Positions 26,901 to 42,679 of a stretch of DNA of 64,000 nucleotides are shown here, piece by piece. The translations under genes and the position numbers were made by a program. A model generated the notes under the pieces. It was not told where the DNA came from. It saw only the letters and a program-made list of their open reading frames with translations, and searched no databases. How positions within the stretch are numbered: position 1 is the stretch's first letter; each line of letters begins with the position of its first letter. Source of the stretch: Mimachlamys varia (taxonomy: Eukaryota > Mollusca > Bivalvia > Pectinida > Pectinidae); NCBI GenBank assembly GCA_947623455.1, contig OX392532.1, positions 46,317,058-46,381,057 on the forward strand. The letters run 5' to 3'.

Positions 26901-28280
26901 AACTATGTTTCACAGTCAATAACAACTATGTTTCACAGTCAATAACAACTATGTTTCACAGTCAATAACAACTATGTTTCACAGTCAATAACAACTATGT
27001 TTCACAGTCAGTACCAACTATGATTCACAGTCAATGACAACTATGATTCACAGTCAATAACAACTATGTTTCACAGTCAGTACCAACTATGATTCACAGT
27101 CAATAACAACTATGTTTCACAGTCAGTAACAACTATGATTCACAGTCAATAACAACTATATTTCACAGTCAATAACAACTATGTTTCACAGTCAGTAACA
27201 ACTATGTTTCACAGTCAGTAACAACTATATTTCACAGTCAATAACAACTATGTTTCACAGTCAATAACAACTATGTTTCACTGTCAGTAACAACTATATT
27301 TCACAGTCAATAACAACTATATTTCACAGTCAATAACAACTATGTTTCACAGGCAGTAACAACTATGTTTCACAGTCAGTACCAACTATGATTCACTGTC
27401 AATAACAACTATGATTCACAGTCAATAACAACTATGTTTCACAGCCAGTAACAACTATGATTCACAGTCAATAACAACTATGTTTCACAGTCAGTAACAA
27501 CTATATTTCACAGTCCGTAACAACTATATTTCACAGTCAATAACAACTATGTTTCACAGTCAATAACAACTATGTTTCACAGCCAGTAACAACTATATTT
27601 CAGAGGCAGTAACAACTATATTTCACAGTCAATAACAACTATGTTTCACAGTCAGTAACTACTATGTTTCACAGGCAGTAACAACTATGTTTCACAGTCA
27701 ATAACAACTATGTTTCACAGTCAATAACAACTATGTTTCACAGTAACAACTATGTTTCACAGTAACAACTATGTTTCACAGTCAGTACCAACTATGATTC
27801 ACAGTCAATAACAACTATGATTCACAGTCAATAACAACTATGTTTCACAGTCAGTACCAACTATGATTCACAGTCAATAACAACTATGTTTCACAGTCAG
27901 TAACTACTATATTTCACAGTCAATAACAACTATGTTTCACAGTAACAACTATGTTTCACAGTCAGTACCAACTATGATTCACAGTCAATAACAACTATGT
28001 TTCACAGTCAATAACAACTATGTTTCACAGTCAGTAACAACTATATTTCACAGTCAGTAACATCTATGTTTTACAGTCAGTAACAACTACATTTCACAGT
28101 CAATAGCAACTATGTTTCACAGTCAATAACAACTATGTTTCACAGTCAGTAACAACTATATTTCACAGTCAGTAACAACTATATTTCACAGTCAGTAACA
28201 ACTATGTTTCACAGTCAGTAACAACTATATTTCACAGTCAGTAACAACTATATATCACAGTCAATAACAACTATGTTTCA
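20971..28280 (+). repeat. higher-order satellite block A, second copy
   Basis: This is the partner of 7655-14870. It restarts with the cluster of AGTAATAATACG/ATGCG units (20890-21430), which otherwise occurs only near the left edge of the satellite (7681-8105), and it carries four extra 23-bp units near 22030-22120. Confidence 0.83.
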
Positions 28281-31200
28281 CAGTCAGTAACAACTATATT
28301 TCACAGTCAATAACAACTATGATTCACAGTCAATAACAACTATGTTTCACAGTCAGTAACAACTATGTTTCACAGTCAATAACAACTATATTTCACAGTC
28401 AGTAACAACTATGTTTCACAGTCAATAATAACTATGTTTCACAGTCAGTAACAACTATATTTCAGAGTCAGTAACAACTATGTTTCACAGTCAGTACCAA
28501 TTATGATTCACAGTCAATAACAACTATGTTTCACAGTCAGTAACAACTATATTTCACAGTCAATAACAACTATATTTCACAGTCAATAACAACTATGATT
28601 CACAGTCAATAACAACTATGTTTCACAGTCAGTAACAACTATGTTTCACAGTCAATAACAACTATATTTCACAGTCAGTAACAACTATGTTTCACAGTCA
28701 ATAACAACTATGTTTCACAGTCAGTAACAACTATATTTCAGAGTCAGTAACAACTATGTTTCACAGTCAGTAACAACTATATTTCACAGTCAATAATAAC
28801 TATGTTTCACAGTCAGTAACAACTATATTTCAGAGTCAGTAACAACTATGTTTCACAGTCAGTACCAATTATGATTCACAGTCAATAACAACTATGTTTC
28901 ACAGTCAATAACAACTATATTTCACAGTCAATAACAACTATATTTCACAGTCAATAACAACTATGTTTCACAGTCCGTAACAACTATATTTCACAGTCAA
29001 TAACAACTATGTTTCACAGTCCGTAACAACTATGTTTCACAGTCAGTACCAATTATGATTCACAGTCAATAACAACTATGTTTCACAGTCAATAACAACT
29101 TTGTTTCACAGTCAATAACAACTATATTTCACAGTCAATAACAACTATGTTTCACAGTCAGTAACAACTATATTTCACAGTCAGTAACAACTATATTTCA
29201 CAGTCAATAACAACTATGTTTCGCAGTCAATAACAACTATGTTTCACTGTCAATAACAATTATATTTCACAGTCAGTAACAACTATATTTCACAGTCAAT
29301 AACAACTATGTTTCACAGCCAGTAACAACTATGTTTCACAGTCAGTAACAACTATATTTCACAGTCAGTAACAACTATGTTTCACAGGCAGTAACAACTA
29401 TGTTTCACAGTCAGTAACAACTATGTTTCACAGTCAATAACAACTATATTTCACAGTCAGTAACAACTATGTTTCACAGTCAATAACAACTATGTTTCAC
29501 AGTCAGTAATAACTATGTTTCACAGTCAATAATAACTATGTTTCACAGTCAATAACAACTATGTTTCACAGTCAATAACAACTATGTTTCACAGTCAATA
29601 ACAACTATGTTTCACAGTCAATAACAACTATGTTTCACAGTCAGTAACAACTATGTTTCACAGTCAATAACAACTATGTTTCACAGTCAGTAGCAACTAT
29701 ATTTCACAGTCAGTAACAACTATATTTCACAGTCAATAACAACTATATTTCACAGTCAGTAACAACTATGTTTCACAGTCAATAACAACTATATTTCACA
29801 GTCAGTAACAACTATATTTCACAGTCAGTAACAACTACATTTCACAGTCAATAACAACTATATTTCACAGTCAGTAACAACTATATTTCACAGTCAGTAA
29901 CAACTATATTTCACAGTCAATAACAACTATGTTTCACAGTCAATAACAACTATGTTTCACAGTCAATAATAACTATGTTTCACAGTCAATAACAACTATG
30001 TTTCACAGTCAATAACAACTATGTTTCACAGTCAATAACAACTATGTTTCACAGTCAATAACAACTATGTTTCACAGTCAGTACCAACTATGATTCACAG
30101 TCAATGACAACTATGATTCACAGTCAATAACAACTATGTTTCACAGTCAGTACCAACTATGATTCACAGTCAATAACAACTATGTTTCACAGTCAGTAAC
30201 AACTATGATTCACAGTCAATAACAACTATATTTCACAGTCAATAACAACTATGTTTCACAGTCAGTAACAACTATGTTTCACAGTCAGTAACAACTATAT
30301 TTCACAGTCAATAACAACTATGTTTCACAGTCAATAACAACTATGTTTCACTGTCAGTAACAACTATATTTCACAGTCAATAACAACTATATTTCACAGT
30401 CAATAACAACTATGTTTCACAGGCAGTAACAACTATGTTTCACAGTCAGTACCAACTATGATTCACTGTCAATAACAACTATGATTCACAGTCAATAACA
30501 ACTATGTTTCACAGCCAGTAACAACTATGATTCACAGTCAATAACAACTATGTTTCACAGTCAGTAACAACTATATTTCACAGTCCGTAACAACTATATT
30601 TCACAGTCAATAACAACTATGTTTCACAGTCAATAACAACTATGTTTCACAGCCAGTAACAACTATATTTCAGAGGCAGTAACAACTATATTTCACAGTC
30701 AATAACAACTATGTTTCACAGTCAGTAACTACTATGTTTCACAGGCAGTAACAACTATGTTTCACAGTCAATAACAACTATGTTTCACAGTCAATAACAA
30801 CTATGTTTCACAGTAACAACTATGTTTCACAGTAACAACTATGTTTCACAGTCAGTACCAACTATGATTCACAGTCAATAACAACTATGATTCACAGTCA
30901 ATAACAACTATGTTTCACAGTCAGTACCAACTATGATTCACAGTCAATAACAACTATGTTTCACAGTCAGTAACTACTATATTTCACAGTCAATAACAAC
31001 TATGTTTCACAGTAACAACTATGTTTCACAGTCAGTACCAACTATGATTCACAGTCAATAACAACTATGTTTCACAGTCAATAACAACTATGTTTCACAG
31101 TCAGTAACAACTATATTTCACAGTCAGTAACATCTATGTTTTACAGTCAGTAACAACTACATTTCACAGTCAATAGCAACTATGTTTCACAGTCAATAAC

Positions 31201-31340
31201 AACTATGTTTCACAGTCAGTAACAACTATATTTCACAGTCAGTAACAACTATATTTCACAGTCAGTAACAACTATGTTTCACAGTCAGTAACAACTATAT
31301 TTCACAGTCAGTAACAACTATATATCACAGTCAATAACAA
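25201..31340 (+). repeat. 3,070-bp tandem duplication within the satellite (25201-28270 and 28271-31340)
   Basis: The two halves agree in variant order throughout what I compared, including ACTTTGTTTCAC (26029 and 29099), TTCGCAG, and GTAACATCTATG (28057 and 31127). The join near 28271 switches from the block A variant order back to the order at 25201, as an unequal crossover between misaligned copies would produce. An assembly error could look the same. Confidence 0.8.
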
Positions 31341-34300
31341 CTATGTTTCACAGTCAATAACAACTATGTTTCACAGTCAGTAACAACTATATTTCACAGT
31401 CAGTAACAACTATGTTTCACAGTCAGTAACAACTATATTTCAGAGTCAGTAACAACTATGTTTCACAGTCAATAACAACTATATTTCAGAGTCAATAACA
31501 ACTATGTTTCACAGTCAGTAACAACTATATTTCAGAGTCAATAACAACTATGTTTCACAGTCAGTAACAACTATATTTCAGAGTCAGTAACAACTATGTT
31601 TCACAGTCAATAACAACTATGTTTCACAGTCAGTAACAACTATATTTCACAGTCAATAACAACTATGTTTCACAGTCAGTAACAACTATGTTTCACAGTC
31701 AATAACAACTATGTTTCACAGTCAGTAACAACTACGTTTCACAGTCAATTGCAACTATGTTTCACAGTCAGTAACAACTATATTTCAGAGTCAATAACAA
31801 CTATGTTTCACAGTCAGTAACAACTATGTTTCACAGTCAATAACAACTATGTTTCACAGTCAGTAACAACTATGTTTCACAGTCAGTAACAACTATGTTT
31901 CACAGTCAGTAACAACTATGTTTCACAGTCAGTAACAACTATGTTTCACAGTCAATAACAACTATGTTTCACAGTCAATAACAACTATATTTCAGAGTCA
32001 ATAACAACTATGTTTCACAGTCAGTAACAACTATATTTCAGAGTCAATAACAACTATGTTTCACAGTCAATAACAACTATATTTCACAGTCAATAACAAC
32101 TATGTTTCACAGTCAGTAACAACTATATTTCACAGTCAATAACAACTATGATTCACAGTCAATAACAACTATGTTTCACAGTCAGTAACAACTATATTTC
32201 ACAGTCAGTAACAACTATATTTCACAGTCAGTAACAACTATGTTTCACAGTCAATAACAACTATGTTTCACAGTCAGTAACAACTATATTTCAGAGTCAG
32301 TAACAACTATGTTTCACAGTCAGTAACAACTATATTTCACAGTCAATAACAACTATATTTCACAGTCAATAATAACTATGTTTCACAGTCAGTAACAACT
32401 ATATTTCAGAGTCAGTAACAACTATGTTTCACAGTCAGTACCAATTATGATTCACAGTCAATAACAACTATGTTTCACAGTCAGTAACAACTATATTTCA
32501 CAGTCAATAACAACTATATTTCACAGTCAATAACAACTATGATTCACAGTCAATAACAACTATGTTTCACAGTCAGTAACAACTATGTTTCACAGTCAAT
32601 AACAACTATATTTCACAGTCAGTAACAACTATGTTTCACAGTCAATAACAACTATGTTTCACAGTCAGTAACAACTATATTTCAGAGTCAGTAACAACTA
32701 TGTTTCACAGTCAGTAACAACTATATTTCACAGTCAATAATAACTATGTTTCACAGTCAGTAACAACTATATTTCAGAGTCAGTAACAACTATGTTTCAC
32801 AGTCAGTACCAATTATGATTCACAGTCAATAACAACTATGTTTCACAGTCAATAACAACTATATTTCACAGTCAATAACAACTATATTTCACAGTCAATA
32901 ACAACTATGTTTCACAGTCCGTAACAACTATATTTCACAGTCAATAACAACTATGTTTCACAGTCCGTAACAACTAGTTTTCACAGTCAGTACCAATTAT
33001 GATTCACAGTCAATAACAACTATGTTTCACAGTCAATAACAACTATGTTTCACAGTCAATAACAACTATATTTCACAGTCAATAACAACTATGTTTCACA
33101 GTCAGTAACAACTATATTTCACAGTCAGTAACAACTATATTTCACAGTCAATAACAACTATGTTTCACAGTCAATAACAACTATGTTTCACAGTCAATAA
33201 CAATTATATTTCACAGTCAGTAACAACTATATTTCACAGTCAATAACAACTATGTTTCACAGCCAGTAACAACTATGTTTCACAGTCAGTAACAACTATA
33301 TTTCACAGTCAGTAACAACTATGTTTCACAGGCAGTAACAACTATGTTTCACAGTCAGTAACAACTATGTTTCACAGTCAATAACAACTATATTTCACAG
33401 TCAGTAACAACTATGTTTCACAGTCAATAACAACTATGTTTCACAGTCAGTAATAACTATGTTTCACAGTCAATAATAACTATGTTTCACAGTCAATAAC
33501 AACTATGTTTCACAGTCAATAACAACTATGTTTCACAGTCAATAACAACTATGTTTCACAGTCAATAACAACTATGTTTCACAGTCAGTAACAACTATGT
33601 TTCACAGTCAATAACAACTATGTTTCACAGTCAGTAACAACTATATTTCACAGTCAGTAACAACTATATTTCACAGTCAATAACAACTATATTTCACAGT
33701 CAGTAACAACTATGTTTCACAGTCAATAACAACTATATTTCACAGTCAGTAACAACTATATTTCACAGTCAGTAACAACTATATTTCACAGTCAATAACA
33801 ACTATGTTTCACAGTCAGTAACAACTATATTTCACAGTCAGTAACAACTATATTTCACAGTCAATAACAACTATGTTTCACAGTCAATAACAACTATGTT
33901 TCACAGTCAATAATAACTATGTTTCACAGTCAATAACAACTATGTTTCACAGTCAATAACAACTATGTTTCACAGTCAATAACAACTATGTTTCACAGTC
34001 AATAACAACTATGTTTCACAGTCAGTAACAACTATGTTTCACAGTCAATGACAACTATGTTTCACAGTCAATAACAACTATGTTTCACAGTAACAACTAT
34101 GTTTCACAGTAACAACTATGTTTCACAGTAACAACTATGTTTCACAGTCACTAACAACTATGATTCACAGTCAATAACAACTATGATTCACAGTCAATAA
34201 CAACTATGTTTCACAGTCAGTACCAACTATGATTCACAGTCACTAACAACTATGATTCACAGTCAATAACAACTATGATTCACAGTCAATAACAACTATG

Positions 34301-37300
34301 TTTCACAGTCAATAACAACTATGTTTCACAGTAACAACTATGTTTCACAGTAACAACTATGTTTCACAGTAACAACTATGTTTCACAGTTACAACTATGT
34401 TTCACAGTCACTAACAACTATGATTCACAGTCAATAACAACTATGATTCACAGTCAATAACAACTATGTTTCACAGTCAGTACCAACTATGATTCACAGT
34501 CACTAACAACTATGATTCACAGTCAATAACAACTATGATTCACAGTCAATAACAACTATGTTTCACAGTCAGTACCAACTATGATTCACAGTCAATAACA
34601 ACTATGATTCACAGTCAATAACAACTATGTTTCACAGTCAGTACCAACTATGATTCACAGTCAATGACAACTATGATTCACAGTCAATAACAACTATGTT
34701 TCACAGTCATTACCAACTATGATTCACAGTCAATAACAACTATGTTTCACAGTCAGTAACAACTATGATTCACAGTCAATAACAACTATATTTCACAGTC
34801 AATAACAACTATGTTTCACAGTCAGTAACAACTATGTTTCACAGTAACAACTATGTTTCACAGTCAGTAACAACTATATTTCACAGTCAATAACAACTAT
34901 GTTTCACAGTCAATAACAACTATGTTTCACAGGCAGTAACAACTATATTTCACAGTCAATAACAACTATGTTTCACAGTCAATAACAACTATGTTTCACA
35001 GTCAGTAACAACTATGATTCACTGTCAATAACAACTATATTTCACAGTCAATAACAACTATGTTTCACAGTCAATAACAACTATGTTTCACAGGCAGTAA
35101 CAACTATATTTCACAGTCAATAACAACTATGTTTCACAGTCAGTAACAACTATGTTTCACAGTCAATAACAACTATGTTTCACAGTCAATAACAACTATA
35201 TTTCACAGTCAATAACAACTATGTTTCACAGTCAATAACAACTATGTTTCACAGGCAGTAACAACTATATTTCACAGTCAATAACAACTGTGTTTCACAG
35301 TCAATAACAACTATGTTTCACAGTCAATAACAACTATGTTTCACAGTCAATAACAACTATGTTTCACAGGCAGTAACAACTATATTTCACAGTCAATAAC
35401 AACTATGTTTCACAGGCAGTAACAACTATGTTTCACAGTCAATAACAACTATGTTTCACAGTCAATAACAACTATGTTTCACAGTAACAACTATGTTTCA
35501 CAGTAACAACTATGTTTCACAGTCAGTACCAACTATGATTCACAGTCAATAACAACTATGATTCACAGTCAATAACAACTATGTTTCACAGTCAGTACCA
35601 ACTATGATTCACAGTCAATAACAACTATGTTTCACAGTCAGTACCAACTATGATTCACAGTCAATAACAACTATGTTTCACAGTCAATAACAACTATGTT
35701 TCACAGTCAGTAACAACTATATTTCACAGTCAGTAACATCTATGTATTACAGTCAGTAACAACTACATTTCACAGTCAATAGCAACTATGTTTCACAGTC
35801 AATAACAACTATGTTTCACAGTCAATAACAACTATGTTTCACAGTCAGTAACAACTATGTTTCACAGTCAGTAACAACTATGTTTCACAGTCAGTAACAA
35901 CTATATTTCACAGTCAGTAACAACTATATATCACAGTCAATAACAACTATGTTTCACAGTCAATAACAACTATGTTTCACAGTCAGTAACAACTATATTT
36001 CACAGTCAGTAACAACTATATTTCACAGTCAGTAATAACTATATTTCACAGTCAGTAACAACTATGTTTCACAGTCAGTAACAACTATGTTTCACAGTCA
36101 ATAACAACTATGTTTCACAGTCAATAACAACTATGTTTCACAGTCAGTAACAACTATATTTCACAGTCAGTAACAACTATGTTTCACAGTCAATAACAAC
36201 TATGTTTCACAGTCAGTAACAACTATGTTTCACAGTCAGTAACAACTATGTTTCACAGTCAGTAACAACTATATTTCAGAGTCAGTAACAACTATGTTTC
36301 ACAGTCAGTAACAACTATATTTCAGAGTCAGTAACAACTATGTTTCACAGTCAGTACCAATTATGATTCACAGTCAATAACAACTATGTTTCACAGTCAA
36401 TAACAACTATGTTTAACAATCAATAACAACTATGTTTCACAGGCAGTAACAACTATATATCACAGTCAGTAACAACTATATATCACAGTCAGTAACAACT
36501 ATATATCACAGTCAATAACAACTATGTTTCACAGTCAGTACCAATTATGATTCACAGTCAATAACAACTATGTTTCACAGTCAATAACAACTATGTTTCA
36601 CAGTCAATAACAACTATGTTTCACAGTCAATAACAACTATGTTTCACAGTCAATAACAACTATGTTTCACAGTCAGTACCAATTATGTTTCACAGTCAAT
36701 AACAACTATGTTTCACAGTCAATAACAACTATGTTTCACAGTCAATAACAACTATGATTCACAGTCAATAACAACTATGTTTCACAGTCAGTACCAATTA
36801 TGATTCACAGTCAATAACAACTATGTTTCACAGTCAGTAACAACTATGTTTCACAGTCAATAACAACTATGTTTCACAGTCAATAACAACTATGTTTCAC
36901 AGTCAATAACAACTATGTTTCACAGGCAGTAACAACTATATTTCACAGTCAATAACAACTATGTTTCACAGTCAGTAACAACTATGTTTCACAGGCAGTA
37001 ACAACTATATTTCAGAGGCAGTAACAACTATATTTCACAGTCAATAACAACTATGTTTCACAGGCAGTAACAACTATGTTTCACAGTCAGTAACAACTAT
37101 ATTTCACAGTCAGTAACAACTATATTTCACAGTCAATAACAACTATGTTTCACAGGCAGTAACAACTATGTTTCACAGTCAATAACAACTATGATTCACA
37201 GTCAATAACAACTATATTTCACAGTCAATAACAACTATGTTTCACAGTCAGTAACAACTATGTTTCACAGTCAGTAACAACTATGTTTCACAGTCAGTAA

Positions 37301-37358
37301 CAACTATGTTTCAAAGGCAGTAACAACTATATTTCACAGTCAATAACAACTATGTTTC
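28270..37358 (+). repeat. higher-order satellite block B, second copy
   Basis: This copy lies 16,478 bp from 11792-20880. It overlaps the second copy of a 3,070-bp tandem duplication at its left end and ends where the TACCGTATG-bearing segment (37361-38080) begins. Confidence 0.82.
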
Positions 37359-37360
37359 AC

Positions 37361-38090
37361 AGGCAGTAACAACTATGTTTCACAGTCAATAACAACTATG
37401 ATTCACAGTCAATAACAACTATATTTCACAGTCAATAACAACTATGTTTCACAGCCAGTAACAACTATGTTTCACAGTCAGTAACAACTATATTTCACAC
37501 TGAGTAACATCTATGTTTTACAGTCAGTAACAACTACGTTTCACAGTCAATAGCAACTATGTTTCACAGTAACAACTATGTTTCACAGTCAATAACAACT
37601 ATGTTTCACAGTCAATAACAACTACCGTATGTTTCACAGTCAATAACAACTATGTTTCACAGTCAATAACAACTATGTTTCACAGTCAATAACAACTACC
37701 GTATGTTTCACAGTCAGTAACAACTATGTTTCACAGTCAATAACAACTATATTTCACAGTCAATAACAACTATGTTTCACAGTCAATAACAACTATGTTT
37801 CACAGTCAATAACAACTATGTTTAACAATCAATAACAACTATGTTTCACAGGCAGTAACAACTGTTTCACAGCCAGTAACAACTATATTTCACAGTCAGT
37901 AACAACTATGTTTCACAGTCAATAACAACTATGATTCACAGTCACTAACAACTATGATTCACAGTCAATAACAACTATGTTTCACAGTCAGTACCAACTA
38001 TGATTCACAGTCAGTAACATCTATGTTTTACAGTCAATAACAACTACGTTTCACAGTCAATAACAACTATGTTTCACAGTCAGTAACAAC
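37361..38090 (+). repeat. TACCGTATG-marked satellite segment, repeated at about 52180-52910
   Basis: Two units with a 4-base enlargement (ACTACCGTATG) lie near 37623 and 37702, and the same pair recurs near 52442 and 52521. GTAACATCTATG at 37504/52323 and 38014/52833 gives the same offset, 14,819. The segment links the right-hand third of the satellite to the middle. Confidence 0.78.
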
Positions 38091-41000
38091 TATATTTCAC
38101 AGTCCGTAACAACTATATTTCACAGTCAATAACAACTATGTTTCACAGTCAATAACAACTATGTTTCACAGCCAGTAACAACTATATTTCAGAGGCAGTA
38201 ACAACTATATTTCACAGTCAATAACAACTATGTTTCACAGTCAGTAACTACTATGTTTCACAGGCAGTAACAACTATGTTTCACAGTCAATAACAACTAT
38301 GTTTCACAGTCAATAACAACTATGTTTCACAGTAACAACTATGTTTCACAGTAACAACTATGTTTCACAGTCAGTACCAACTATGATTCACAGTCAATAA
38401 CAACTATGATTCACAGTCAATAACAACTATGTTTCACAGTCAGTACCAACTATGATTCACAGTCAATAACAACTATGTTTCACAGTCAGTAACTACTATA
38501 TTTCACAGTCAATAACAACTATGTTTCACAGTAACAACTATGTTTCACAGTCAGTACCAACTATGATTCACAGTCAATAACAACTATGTTTCACAGTCAA
38601 TAACAACTATGTTTCACAGTCAGTAACAACTATATTTCACAGTCAGTAACATCTATGTTTTACAGTCAGTAACAACTACATTTCACAGTCAATAGCAACT
38701 ATGTTTCACAGTCAATAACAACTATGTTTCACAGTCAGTAACAACTATATTTCACAGTCAGTAACAACTATATTTCACAGTCAGTAACAACTATGTTTCA
38801 CAGTCAGTAACAACTATATTTCACAGTCAGTAACAACTATATATCACAGTCAATAACAACTATGTTTCACAGTCAATAACAACTATGTTTCACAGTCAGT
38901 AACAACTATATTTCACAGTCAGTAACAACTATGATTCACAGTCAGTAACAACTATATTTCAGAGTCAGTAACAACTATGTTTCACAGTCAATAACAACTA
39001 TATTTCACAGTCAATAACAACTATGTTTCACAGTCAGTAACAACTATATTTCAGAGTCAATAACAACTATGTTTCACAGTCAGTAACAACTATATTTCAG
39101 AGTCAGTAACAACTATGTTTCACAGTCAATAACAACTATGTTTCACAGTCAGTAACAACTATGTTTCACAGTCAGTAACAACTATATTTCAGAGTCAATA
39201 ACAACTATGTTTCACAGTCAGTAACAACTATATTTCACAGTCAATAACAACTATGTTTCACAGTCAGTAACAACTATGTTTCACAGTCAATAACAACTAT
39301 GTTTCACAGTCAGTAACAACTACGTTTCACAGTCAATTGCAACTATGTTTCACAGTCAGTAACAACTATATTTCAGAGTCAATATTAACTATGTTTCACA
39401 GTCAGTAACAACTATGTTTCACAGTCAATAACAACTATGTTTCACAGTCAGTAACAACTATGTTTCACAGTCAGTAACAACTATGTTTCACAGTCAGTAA
39501 CAACTATGTTTCACAGTCAGTAACAACTATGTTTCACAGTCAATAACAACTATGTTTCACAGTCAATAACAACTATATTTCAGAGTCAATAACAACTATG
39601 TTTCACAGTCAGTAACAACTATATTTCAGAGTCAATAACAACTATGTTTCACAGTCAGTAACAACTATGTTTCACAGTCAATAACAACTATGTTTCACAG
39701 TCAGTAACAACTATATTTCACAGTCAATAACAACTATGATTCACAGTCAATAACAACTATGTTTCACAGTCAGTAACAACTATGTTTCCCAGTCAATAAC
39801 AACTATATTTCACAGTCAGTAACAACTATGTTTCACAGTCAATAACAACTATGTTTCACAGTCAGTAACAACTATATTTCAGAGTCAGTAACAACTATGT
39901 TTCACAGTCAGTAACAACTATATTTCACAGTCAATAACAACTATATTTCACAGTCAATAATAACTATGTTTCACAGTCAGTAACAACTATATTTCAGAGT
40001 CAGTAACAACTATGTTTCACAGTCAGTACCAATTATGATTCACAGTCAATAACAACTATGTTTCACAGTCAGTAACAACTATATTTCACAGTCAATAACA
40101 ACTATATTTCACAGTCAATAACAACTATGATTCACAGTCAATAACAACTATGTTTCACAGTCAGTAACAACTATGTTTCACAGTCAATAACAACTATATT
40201 TCACAGTCAGTAACAACTATGTTTCACAGTCAATAACAACTATGTTTCACAGTCAGTAACAACTATATTTCAGAGTCAGTAACAACTATGTTTCACAGTC
40301 AGTAACAACTATATTTCACAGTCAATAATAACTATGTTTCACAGTCAGTAACAACTATATTTCAGAGTCAGTAACAACTATGTTTCACAGTCAGTACCAA
40401 TTATGATTCACAGTCAATAACAACTATGTTTCACAGTCAATAACAACTATATTTCACAGTCAATAACAACTATATTTCACAGTCAATAACAACTATGTTT
40501 CACAGTCCGTAACAACTATATTTCACAGTCAATAACAACTATGTTTCACAGTCCGTAACAACTATGTTTCACAGTCAGTACCAATTATGATTCACAGTCA
40601 ATAACAACTATGTTTCACAGTCAATAACAACTATGTTTCACAGTCAATAACAACTATATTTCACAGTCAATAACAACTATGTTTCACAGTCAGTAACAAC
40701 TATATTTCACAGTCAGTAACAACTATATTTCACAGTCAATAACAACTATGTTTCACAGTCAATAACAACTATGTTTCACAGTCAATAACAATTATATTTC
40801 ACAGTCAGTAACAACTATATTTCACAGTCAATAACAACTATGTTTCACAGCCAGTAACAACTATGTTTCACAGTCAGTAACAACTATATTTCACAGTCAG
40901 TAACAACTATGTTTCACAGGCAGTAACAACTATGTTTCACAGTCAGTAACAACTATGTTTCACAGTCAATAACAACTATATTTCACAGTCAGTAACAACT

Positions 41001-42679
41001 ATGTTTCACAGTCAATAACAACTATGTTTCACAGTCAGTAATAACTATGTTTCACAGTCAATAATAACTATGTTTCACAGTCAATAACAACTATGTTTCA
41101 CAGTCAATAACAACTATGTTTCACAGTCAATAACAACTATGTTTCACAGTCAATAACAACTATGTTTCACAGTCAGTAACAACTATGTTTCACAGTCAAT
41201 AACAACTATGTTTCACAGTCAGTAACAACTATATTTCACAGTCAGTAACAACTATATTTCACAGTCAATAACAACTATATTTCACAGTCAGTAACAACTA
41301 TGTTTCACAGTCAATAACAACTATATTTCACAGTCAGTAACAACTATATTTCACAGTCAGTAACAACTATATTTCACAGTCAATGACAACTATGTTTCAC
41401 AGTCAGTAACAACTATATTTCACAGTCAGTAACAACTATATTTCACAGTCAATAACAACTATGTTTCACAGTCAATAACAACTATGTTTCACAGTCAATA
41501 ATAACTATGTTTCACAGTCAATAACAACTATGTTTCACAGTCAATAACAACTATGTTTCACAGTCAATAACAACTATGTTTCACAGTCAATAACAACTAT
41601 GTTTCACAGTCAGTAACAGCTATGTTTCACAGTCAATGACAACTATGTTTCACAGTCAATAACAACTATGTTTCACAGTAACAACTATGTTTCACAGTAA
41701 CAACTATGTTTCACAGTCACTAACAACTATGATTCACAGTCAATAACAACTATGATTCACAGTCAATAACAACTATGTTTCACAGTCAGTACCAACTATG
41801 ATTCACAGTCACTAACAACTATGATTCACAGTCAATAACAACTATGATTCACAGTCAATAACAACTATGTTTCACAGTCAATAACAACTATGTTTCACAG
41901 TAACAACTATGTTTCACAGTAACAACTATGTTTCACAGTTACAACTATGTTTCACAGTCACTAACAACTATGATTCACAGTCAATAACAACTATGATTCA
42001 CAGTCAATAACAACTATGTTTCACAGTCAGTACCAACTATGATTCACAGTCACTAACAACTATGATTCACAGTCAATAACAACTATGATTCACAGTCAAT
42101 AACAACTATGTTTCACAGTCAGTACCAACTATGATTCACAGTCAATAACAACTATGATTCACAGTCAATAACAACTATGTTTCACAGTCAGTACCAACTA
42201 TGATTCACAGTCAATGACAACTATGATTCACAGTCAATAACAACTATGTTTCACAGTCATTACCAACTATGATTCACAGTCAATAACAACTATGTTTCAC
42301 AGTCAGTAACAACTATGATTCACAGTCAATAACAACTATATTTCACAGTCAATAACAACTATGTTTCACAGTCAGTAACAACTATGTTTCACAGTAACAA
42401 CTATGTTTCACAGTCAGTAACAACTATATTTCACAGTCAATAACAACTATGTTTCACAGTCAATAACAACTATGTTTCACAGGCAGTAACAACTATATTT
42501 CACAGTCAATAACAACTATGTTTCCCAGTCAATAACAACTATGTTTCACAGTCAGTAACAACTATGATTCACTGTCAATAACAACTATATTTCACAGTCA
42601 ATAACAACTATGTTTCACAGTCAATAACAACTATGTTTCACAGGCAGTAACAACTATATTTCACAGTCAATAACAACTA

